The notes beneath the pieces were generated by a model. It saw only the letters and a list, made by a program, of their open reading frames with translations, made no database searches and was not told the origin of the DNA. A stretch of 5,775 nt of DNA from Desulfuromonadaceae bacterium. GTDB taxonomy: Bacteria; Desulfobacterota; Desulfuromonadia; Geobacterales; Pseudopelobacteraceae. The translations under genes were made by a program, and so were the position numbers. The stretch is taken from contig JAQUCQ010000225.1 in the NCBI GenBank assembly GCA_028686145.1, positions 1-5,775 of the forward strand. The letters run 5' to 3'. The first letter of the stretch is position 1. Each line of letters opens with the position of its first letter. Below are positions 1 through 4,170 of this stretch, piece after piece.

Positions 1-318
1 CTCAACGTAGGCAAAAACTCCGTTCAGTCCATGCCTGATGGTGGTACTCTTCAGATAATGGCAGAGGCATCTGGCACCTTTGTGGTCGTCAAGGTAACAG
101 ATACCGGGTTTGGGATCGGCCGGGAAGAGCTGCCAAGGATTTTTGAGCCGTTCTTTACCACCAAGGCCAAGGGAACCGGGTTGGGGTTGGCACTGTGCAG
201 AAAAATTATTGAAGAGCTTGGCGGCAGCATTAAAGTAGAAAGCACGGTCGGGGCAGGAACATCCGTATTCGTAACCATTCCGAGAGAGCAAAATTATCAG
301 GGCAGGAGTTTATCATGA
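1..318 (+). CDS. Sensor histidine kinase, C-terminal ATPase domain (5' end outside window)
   Basis: The reading frame is open from base 1, so the gene enters from the left; the first internal ATG at 31 is not its start. The visible 105 codons are the HATPase_c catalytic domain of a two-component histidine kinase, which binds ATP and transfers phosphate to its own histidine. In order: the N box (LNVGKNSVQSMPDGG, residues 1-15 of the visible part), the G1 box DTGFGIG (34-40), the F box FEPFFTTK (48-55) and the G2 box GTGLGL (58-63), with a normal ending soon after. The phospho-histidine, sensor and any membrane segments lie outside the window, so the signal and cellular location cannot be told. 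Its stop codon overlaps the start of the next gene (ATGA at 315-318), which implies translational coupling and makes that regulator its cognate partner. Family is certain; specificity unknown. Confidence 0.95.
   Translation, partial: LNVGKNSVQSMPDGGTLQIMAEASGTFVVVKVTDTGFGIGREELPRIFEPFFTTKAKGTGLGLALCRKIIEELGGSIKVESTVGAGTSVFVTIPREQNYQGRSLS
304..308 (+). promoter_or_regulatory. Ribosome binding site of the NtrC-family regulator
   Basis: AGGAG lies inside the end of the kinase gene, 6 nt before the ATG at 315. It fixes the start within the ATGA overlap and supports coupled translation of kinase and regulator. Confidence 0.85.
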
Positions 319-1664
319 AGGGACGCATTCTACTGGTTGAAGACGATGAGACCTTCAGAAGTTTTGTGCAGATGATTCTTGAGGACGATGGCTACGAGGT
401 ACTAACCGCAGTTGACGGCCTTAAAGGGTTAAGTCTGATTCGGAAAGAAAGTTTTGATCTGGTAGTGACGGACCTCAAAATGCCAGGCAAGAACGGTCTG
501 GAGCTGTTTCACGAAACCCGGCTGGATCCGAATCCGCCCCTGTTTATATTCATAACTGCCTTTGGCCGGGTTGACGAAGCGGTTGGTGCCATGAAAGAGG
601 GGGCGGTGGATTTTCTCACCAAACCGCTGGAAAGCCCCGATACCCTTCTTGCCATTGTGAATCGGGCAATCGAAGGTCAGATGCGTACCCAAGAGTACCT
701 GGCCCTCAAAGAGGCTGAAGTTGACGGGTTGCCTCCTGAAAACCTGATTTTTGCCGGGCAGGCTATGCAAGCGGTGCGGAAGCTGGTGCAAGATGTGGCT
801 TCAACTACGGCAAATGTACTGATATACGGTGAAAGCGGCACCGGCAAGGAACTGGCTGCCAAGGCCATCCATCTACTCAGCCCAAGGGGAAAGGCTGCTT
901 TTATAGCCATCAATTGTGCTGCAATTCCCGAGAACCTCCTGGAGAGTGAATTGTTCGGACATGAAAAAGGAGCCTTCACTGGTGCGATTCAGGCGCGTCA
1001 AGGTAAGTTTGAATTAGCCAGGGGAGGCACGATTTTCCTGGATGAAATTGGTGAAATGCCCCTGTCTCTCCAGGCTAAGCTGCTGCGTGTCCTTCAAGAG
1101 CGAGTTTTTGAGCGGGTTGGGGGCAGCAAAGAGATCAGGGCGGATGTGCGGGTGATAGCCGCCACCAATCGCCTGCTTCAGGAGGAGGTGACACAGCGGC
1201 GGTTCCGCGAAGATCTCTACTATCGGTTAAATGTTTTTCCAATTCAGCTCCCTCCCTTGCGGGAACGGATTGATGCTCTCCCTCCTTTGACGGAGTACTT
1301 TCTGCAACGCTTTAGCCGACAAATCGGCAAGAAGCTGAAAGGGGTCGAGCCGGAAGCCCTGGCTGCAATGAAGGTCTATCCCTGGCCGGGGAATATCAGA
1401 GAGCTGCAGAATGTCATGGAACGGGCAGTTATCCTGGCAAGAAATAGCATCACGCTCCACAATCTTCCTGATCAAATGGTGCGTGACACCATTCAGGACT
1501 CTACCGAGAGCAAAGATGTCCTGAGGTCGGTGGAGAAAGAACTGATTTTAAAAGCGCTGTTGAAGCACGGGGAGAACAGGCGTCTGACGGCAATCGAGTT
1601 GGGGGTTTCCCGGCGGACGCTTCAATACAAACTGAAAGAATTTGGCCTCATTGATGGCGACTGA
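315..1664 (+). CDS. Sigma-54-dependent NtrC-family response regulator
   Basis: This 449-residue protein has the full three-domain layout of NtrC-type activators. The receiver domain (about 1-120) has the acidic pair D10/D11, phospho-acceptor D53 in VVTDLKMP, T81 and K103. The central AAA+ domain (about 145-375) has Walker A GESGTGKE (172-179), the GAFTGA sigma-54 contact loop (219-224) and Walker B around TIFLDEIGE (239-247). The R-finger region FREDLYYRLNVF and the WPGNIREL motif follow. A Fis-type helix-turn-helix closes the protein (about 418-445, ending RRTLQYKLKEFGL). All key residues are intact, so it should hydrolyse ATP and open sigma-54 RNA polymerase promoters when phosphorylated, acting in the cytoplasm. 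It overlaps the upstream kinase by 4 nt. The likely target is the envelope operon starting 175 bp downstream, which has candidate activator sites and a -24/-12 element. The activating signal is unknown, so no gene symbol is given. Confidence 0.97.
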   Translation: MKGRILLVEDDETFRSFVQMILEDDGYEVLTAVDGLKGLSLIRKESFDLVVTDLKMPGKNGLELFHETRLDPNPPLFIFITAFGRVDEAVGAMKEGAVDFLTKPLESPDTLLAIVNRAIEGQMRTQEYLALKEAEVDGLPPENLIFAGQAMQAVRKLVQDVASTTANVLIYGESGTGKELAAKAIHLLSPRGKAAFIAINCAAIPENLLESELFGHEKGAFTGAIQARQGKFELARGGTIFLDEIGEMPLSLQAKLLRVLQERVFERVGGSKEIRADVRVIAATNRLLQEEVTQRRFREDLYYRLNVFPIQLPPLRERIDALPPLTEYFLQRFSRQIGKKLKGVEPEALAAMKVYPWPGNIRELQNVMERAVILARNSITLHNLPDQMVRDTIQDSTESKDVLRSVEKELILKALLKHGENRRLTAIELGVSRRTLQYKLKEFGLIDGD

Positions 1665-1668
1665 CGTA

Positions 1669-1705
1669 GTGCAAAACTCTTCTCTGTTGGTGCAAAAATC
1701 TGCAC
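1669..1705 (+). promoter_or_regulatory. Candidate upstream activator site for the adjacent NtrC-family regulator
   Basis: GTGCAAAA occurs at 1669-1676 and again at 1690-1697, exactly 21 bp apart (two helical turns). The second copy is part of a palindrome at 1690-1705, GTGCA-N6-TGCAC, with perfect 5-bp arms. The first copy is only a half site. The block lies about 75-110 bp upstream of the candidate -24/-12 element, the usual place for an NtrC-type enhancer, and directly after the regulator's stop codon. No T tract follows, so it does not look like a terminator. Assignment to this regulator is inference from position and symmetry. Confidence 0.5.
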
Positions 1706-1712
1706 CTATAGA

Positions 1713-1722
1713 GCGGTACCGC
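1713..1722. repeat. 10-bp perfect palindrome GCGGTACCGC
   Basis: A perfectly self-complementary 10-mer lies just downstream of the GTGCA sites and about 58 bp upstream of the candidate -24 element. It could be a second protein-binding site in this regulatory gap, or chance. It has no spacer loop and no T tract, so it is not a hairpin terminator. Confidence 0.4.
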
Positions 1723-1780
1723 GTTCAGGCTCATTTAGAAAAACATATATATACCGCATCGTTACGAAATAAAATGGTTT

Positions 1781-1796
1781 TGGCATGTGCCGTGTA
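1781..1796 (+). promoter_or_regulatory. Candidate sigma-54 (-24/-12) promoter of the envelope operon
   Basis: TGGCAT-N5-GTGTA resembles the sigma-54 consensus TGGCAC-N5-TTGCA. The GG of the -24 element and the G of the -12 element fall at the right spacing, but the -12 C is a T and the element is degenerate. Transcription would start near 1807, giving a leader of about 33 nt before the ATG at 1840 that contains a strong ribosome site. The adjacent sigma-54 activator and upstream GTGCA sites raise the likelihood. No convincing -35/-10 pair was seen instead. Confidence 0.45.
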
Positions 1797-1822
1797 ATAC
1801 TCCTGGTGACAAAAACTTTCCG

Positions 1823-1828
1823 AGGAGG
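1823..1828 (+). promoter_or_regulatory. Strong ribosome binding site of the Gly/His-rich secreted protein
   Basis: AGGAGG, a full Shine-Dalgarno core, sits 11 nt before the ATG at 1840. The spacing is a little long, but the match is the strongest in the window, which suggests high expression of the first gene of the operon. Confidence 0.8.
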
Positions 1829-1839
1829 AACATTCGCAC

Positions 1840-2187
1840 ATGAAAAGATCCACAGTACTCTATGCAGCAACAGTTCTTACCGCTCTTTCTTTTGCCAGCC
1901 AGGCTTTTGCTAAAGGCGGAAGCATGGCCGGCGGCCAGAGTCATGGCAACACAGGCGGGACTCACCAGCTTGCCACTTCCAAACTGCCTGCCTCCGGCAA
2001 TGGGATACACCAGCACACGATGGGTAGCGCTTCCCTGCACGGACCAACTGCCGGAGTCGGAGCAGGAACGCAACAGATGAATCAGGAGAAGTTGGGAAAT
2101 AGTGGCGGACATCAGTATGGACAGATGAATGGTACCGTCACTGGGTCGACCGCAATGCACCCGCTGGCCACTGCGTCAACCGATTAG
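1840..2187 (+). CDS. Gly/His-rich secreted protein of unknown function
   Basis: A 115-residue protein with no family I recognise. Residues 1-24 form a Sec signal peptide: a basic start (MKR), a hydrophobic core (about 6-19) and a cleavage site after SQAFA. The 91-residue mature part is low-complexity and hydrophilic, rich in Gly, Ser, Thr, Ala and Gln. It has seven His (35, 42, 57, 59, 67, 91, 107), scattered Met and no Cys. Loose motifs recur (GGQSHG, GGTHQ, IHQHTMG, GGHQYGQM) but there is no exact tandem repeat. The export signal places it in the periplasm or outside; the composition suggests an extended or disordered chain that could bind metal through His/Met (inference). It is the first gene after the candidate sigma-54 promoter and is followed by a hairpin and a tiny lipoprotein gene. 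Coding status is supported by the strong ribosome site and the clean signal peptide. Confidence 0.85.
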   Translation: MKRSTVLYAATVLTALSFASQAFAKGGSMAGGQSHGNTGGTHQLATSKLPASGNGIHQHTMGSASLHGPTAGVGAGTQQMNQEKLGNSGGHQYGQMNGTVTGSTAMHPLATASTD

Positions 2188-2188
2188 T

Positions 2189-2220
2189 TTCCGCGCACCA
2201 GCAGACCGCGTGCGACGGAA
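2189..2220 (+). other. Intercistronic stem-loop after the Gly/His-rich gene
   Basis: TTCCGCGCAC (2189-2198) pairs with GTGCG-A-CGGAA (2210-2220): ten base pairs with one bulged A (2215) and an 11-nt loop. It begins 2 nt after the stop codon at 2185-2187. No T tract follows, so it is unlikely to be an intrinsic terminator. A stem here could protect the 3' end of the first cistron or give partial read-through, so that the first product is made in excess over the later ones (inference). Confidence 0.6.
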
Positions 2221-2252
2221 TCACACAGGGGGAAATTATAAAGGATACGTGT

Positions 2253-2336
2253 ATGCGAAAATATTTGATGCTGATGCTGTTATTGTTCGTTTTTGCATTG
2301 TTGACCGGCTGTATGGGAATGTGGCGCCCGATGTAA
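2253..2336 (+). CDS. Very small lipoprotein, 27 residues
   Basis: A short frame of 27 codons, ATG at 2253 and TAA at 2334-2336. The ribosome site AAGGA at 2241-2245 lies 7 nt before the start. The peptide is a near-ideal lipoprotein signal: MRKY start, a Leu/Phe/Met-rich hydrophobic core (about residues 5-18), then the lipobox LTGC with Cys20. After signal peptidase II cleavage the mature part is only eight residues, CMGMWRPM, with three Met and one Trp, anchored to a membrane by the Cys lipid. It resembles entericidin-type mini-lipoproteins in size only; I see no sequence reason to name it so. It sits in the envelope operon between the Gly/His-rich gene and the OB-like gene, with matching direction and close spacing (41 bp to the next start). 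Coding status rests on the combined ribosome site, signal core and lipobox. Confidence 0.75.
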   Translation: MRKYLMLMLLLFVFALLTGCMGMWRPM

Positions 2337-2367
2337 CGACATTATTTTGCAGGATATTGATAGATTT

Positions 2368-2371
2368 GGAG
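2368..2371 (+). promoter_or_regulatory. Ribosome binding site that sets the GTG start at 2378
   Basis: GGAG lies 6 nt before GTG at 2378. There is no ATG near the start of this frame before the signal peptide, so this site decides in favour of the GTG start. Confidence 0.65.
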
Positions 2372-2377
2372 TGATTC

Positions 2378-2911
2378 GTGGCAATCAACGGCCGTTTTTT
2401 TTCAGTTATTTTTATAGCAATTATTCTCAACTGCCTGCTGGCCAGCACTGTTTTTGCCGGTTTTTGGGACAGTGACGACACGGGGAAAAGCGGCCTTGAT
2501 TTTTCTAATGGCTATGACATCAACACGGTAAGTACCATGTCCGGGCGAGCAATATCACTTCCGTACCGCGGCGAGAAAGAAAACGTTTTCATAGAAATCA
2601 AGAGCGGTAATCAGAACTTAAATATCTCAGTCGGGCCGGGAACATACTGGCAACAAAAAGGGTTTGCCATTGCCCTGAATGATGAGCTTATTGTTAAGGG
2701 CTCCAAGGCCCAGGGTAAAGATGGTAAAGCGTACATTTTAGCTCAGAAAATTGTGAACCGAACTACCGGTTCACAAATAGAAGTACGTAATGACAAAGGG
2801 GAACCGCGCTGGTCCGGACAAAACCATTTCCGACCGGAGCATTCTACCGGTGGCATGAGAAGCCTGGGTGGCAGTATGATGCGGAATGGCGGCGGTATGA
2901 TGCGCCGCTGA
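2378..2911 (+). CDS. Secreted protein with probable OB-like beta domain and Met/Gly/Arg tail
   Basis: A 177-residue exported protein starting at GTG. Residues 1-27 are a signal peptide with a long hydrophobic core (about 7-24), cleaved after STVFA. Residues about 45-148 look like one beta-rich domain: a strand after GYDINTVSTMSGRA, a charged strand FIEIKSG, then SVGPGTYWQQKGFAIALNDELIVKGSK, then AYILAQKIV and a closing RNDKGEPRWSG. The pattern (short strands, a V-GPG-Y--Q-G turn, D-L-V-GS, R-D--G-P-W-G) recalls small OB-fold periplasmic proteins; this rests on remembered pattern, not a search. The tail, residues about 150-177, is a separate low-complexity piece (STGGMRSLGGSMMRNGG and on) rich in Gly, Met and Arg, likely disordered. 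There is no Cys pair and no heme motif. It follows the mini-lipoprotein and precedes the barrel gene by 39 bp, so it is probably in the same operon. Ligand unknown. Confidence 0.8.
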   Translation: MAINGRFFSVIFIAIILNCLLASTVFAGFWDSDDTGKSGLDFSNGYDINTVSTMSGRAISLPYRGEKENVFIEIKSGNQNLNISVGPGTYWQQKGFAIALNDELIVKGSKAQGKDGKAYILAQKIVNRTTGSQIEVRNDKGEPRWSGQNHFRPEHSTGGMRSLGGSMMRNGGGMMRR

Positions 2912-2937
2912 AGCGCAAGCACGGCGCCATAGCACAG

Positions 2938-2943
2938 AAGGAG
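2938..2943 (+). promoter_or_regulatory. Ribosome binding site that sets the ATG start at 2951
   Basis: AAGGAG lies 7 nt before ATG at 2951. A GTG two codons upstream (2945) would overlap the end of this site, so the ATG is preferred. No comparable site precedes the later in-frame ATGs at 3014, 3038 and 3050. Confidence 0.75.
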
Positions 2944-2950
2944 AGTGGAC

Positions 2951-3868
2951 ATGAAAAATACTTTATGGATAGCAGCAGGTAGTCTGACTCTGATAAACAG
3001 GGTTCACGCATTTATGGACTCATATACTGCCAAAAAAATGCAGAAAGCAATGTCTCAATTCCTGACTGTCTTGGCAACAGTGCTTATCCTGCCTTCACTC
3101 GTTCAGGCCGCCGACTACCAGTATTCCATTGGCCAGGGTTTTGAGTTCAGTTCCGGCACATATGGCACCAACATTCGGACAGATTCCATCTATGCGCCCT
3201 TAACCATTATGGCAAGCCCAACCGATCGCCTTGGTCTGTCGCTTGAAATTCCCTTTGTCTACCAGAGCAACGGCAATGTGGTCTCCAGTATTGCCCGTGG
3301 AGGCATGCTGGGCAGTAAATCCACAATGCTGCGAGCTGCGGGAATGAACGGCATGTCGTCCTCCGCATACAGCACTAATCAGTCAGAGAGCGGTCTAGGC
3401 GACATAATCCTCAAGGCCGGCTATGTTTTACTGCCGGAGAAAGAGTCTTTGCCGCAAATTCGCCCGACGGTATTTGTCAAATTTCCAACTGCGGACAAGA
3501 ATAAGTCACTGGGAACCGGTGAGTTCGATGAAGGTTTTGCCGTTGAAGTGTCAAAATGGCTTGGTAATTGGAACCCGTTTGCTGAAGCGGGCTATACCGT
3601 GCAAGGAAAGAGTGCGCTGCTTGCCCTCAGGAATTATATGTCTTACAACGCAGGTGTGGGGTATCAGATTTCTGAAAATTTTCGTCCCATACTGCTCATT
3701 AAAGGCTCCACTCCTCCGGCCGACGGGACCAGCAGTCTGCTGGAAGCCCGACTGAAGCTTAATTTTCAGGCTACAAATCACACCGGCGTCGAAGGGTATG
3801 TAGCCAAAGGGATTACTACCAATAGCCCTGATTATGGTGCCGGATTATCGGTCTATTACGATTTCTAA
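2951..3868 (+). CDS. Outer-membrane beta-barrel protein, PF13557-like (MetA-pathway transporter type)
   Basis: A 305-residue protein. The barrel (about 54-305) begins ADYQYSIGQGFEF and ends with aromatic LSVYYDF, the terminal Phe expected for outer-membrane insertion. Alternating strands and features such as GLGDIILKAGY (148-158), FVKFPTADKNKSLGTGEFD (175-193) and FAEAGYTV (210-217) match the pattern of the Phenol_MetA_deg family (PF13557). That family is annotated as outer-membrane transport but its substrates are mostly unknown. A loop at about 115-143 is rich in Gly, Met and Ser (GGMLGS, AAGMNGMSSS). The N-terminus is odd: residues 1-20 look like one signal peptide (MKNTLW to RVHA), and residues 30-53 form a second, better one with cleavage after SLVQA. 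Either the start is at 3038, which lacks a ribosome site, or the protein carries a leader of unknown role. It is the last gene of the envelope operon. Confidence 0.85.
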   Translation: MKNTLWIAAGSLTLINRVHAFMDSYTAKKMQKAMSQFLTVLATVLILPSLVQAADYQYSIGQGFEFSSGTYGTNIRTDSIYAPLTIMASPTDRLGLSLEIPFVYQSNGNVVSSIARGGMLGSKSTMLRAAGMNGMSSSAYSTNQSESGLGDIILKAGYVLLPEKESLPQIRPTVFVKFPTADKNKSLGTGEFDEGFAVEVSKWLGNWNPFAEAGYTVQGKSALLALRNYMSYNAGVGYQISENFRPILLIKGSTPPADGTSSLLEARLKLNFQATNHTGVEGYVAKGITTNSPDYGAGLSVYYDF

Positions 3869-3889
3869 CCACAAAAAAGGAATACATAT

Positions 3890-3973
3890 ATGAAATAACC
3901 CAGCATGCCGATGGTGAGCGCAGGGCAGCAATTCAGTAATATGTCAACGGCATTCCGGAGTGGGATGATGTGA
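3890..3973 (+). pseudogene. Start-Lys-stop mini-ORF with in-frame continuation (possible gene remnant)
   Basis: AAAAGGA (3875-3881) is a good ribosome site 8 nt before ATG-AAA-TAA at 3890-3898, so ribosomes would make Met-Lys and stop. Beyond the TAA the same frame stays open for 24 codons (CCC AGC then ATG at 3905) to TGA at 3971-3973, ending AFRSGMM. Read through the stop, it would be a Ser/Met-rich peptide of 27 codons. It may be a broken small gene at the end of the operon, a regulatory minimal ORF, or chance. The second ATG at 3905 has no ribosome site of its own. Confidence 0.3.
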
Positions 3974-3983
3974 CACCCACTCC
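3957..3983 (+). terminator. Candidate terminator hairpin of the envelope operon
   Basis: GGAGTGGG (3957-3964) and CCCACTCC (3976-3983) form a perfect 8-bp stem with an 11-nt loop, followed by TTTATATAT. The stem is strong and the position, 89 bp after the barrel gene's stop codon, is right for ending the operon. The T tract is short and mixed with A, so termination may be partial. Confidence 0.55.
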
Positions 3984-3999
3984 TTTATATATGATGAAA

Positions 4000-4036
4000 C
4001 AGACGGGGTGACGACATATAGCAGTCACCCCGTCTG
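4000..4036. repeat. Perfect 13-bp inverted repeat (strong stem-loop)
   Basis: CAGACGGGGTGAC at 4000-4012 is the exact reverse complement of 4024-4036, around an 11-nt loop (GACATATAGCA). It is the most stable hairpin visible in the window. No T tract follows on either strand, so it is not a classical intrinsic terminator. It lies 16 bp after the first hairpin, and both have 11-nt loops. It may act as a back-up terminator, an RNA 3' end stabiliser or a DNA-binding site. Confidence 0.75.
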
Positions 4037-4170
4037 CTCGTCAGTACTTCTATGCAGGTTTGGGCAGATTAATCCAGATGGTGCCAAACATTACCCGTTG
4101 CAAATCGGTGTGCAATAGGATACCAAGAGAAGTACCTGAATATCCTTACGTAGGCCATCACGGGACTCGT

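Larger units (their letters stand above)
3869..4170. other. Gene-poor stretch between the barrel gene and the second kinase
   Basis: About 300 bases without a convincing gene. It holds a ribosome site with a start-Lys-stop mini-ORF (3875-3898), two tandem stem-loops (3957-3983 and 4000-4036) and a small inverted repeat TTGCA-N8-TGCAA (4098-4115). The last part, 4060-4170, is open in the kinase frame but has no good start or ribosome site and reads unlike protein, so I treat it as the kinase leader. No clear promoter for the kinase was found. Confidence 0.6.

Noticed and set aside
429..979. Two minus-strand open frames (120 and 100 residues) inside the response regulator gene
   Set aside because: The plus strand there encodes conserved receiver and AAA+ motifs; the antisense frames show no domain or ribosome site.
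1690..1705. GTGCA-N6-TGCAC as a terminator of the regulator gene
   Set aside because: A 5-bp stem with no T tract after it; position and repeat of the half site fit an activator site better.
1762..2160. 132-residue minus-strand open frame opposite the Gly/His-rich gene
   Set aside because: It covers the promoter region and the signal-peptide gene on the opposite strand, has no recognisable domain, and the plus-strand gene has a strong ribosome site and a clean signal peptide.
2129..2374. 81-residue plus-strand open frame across the end of the first envelope gene and the mini-lipoprotein
   Set aside because: It overlaps both in another frame, its sequence has no signal or domain, and it has no suitable ribosome site.
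2945..2947. GTG at 2945 as start of the barrel gene
   Set aside because: It overlaps the end of the purine-rich ribosome site at 2938-2945; ATG 2951 has correct spacing.
3423..3781. Plus- and minus-strand open frames inside the barrel gene
   Set aside because: The barrel frame shows the conserved GLGD and PTAD/GTGEFD features and a terminal Phe; the others are frame shadows.
4060..4170. Upstream TTG (4060) or ATG (4078) as start of the PAS kinase
   Set aside because: They add residues without domain character in front of a normal membrane-anchor start and have no clear ribosome site; ATG 4171 begins MKKLPSQ directly before the first membrane segment.
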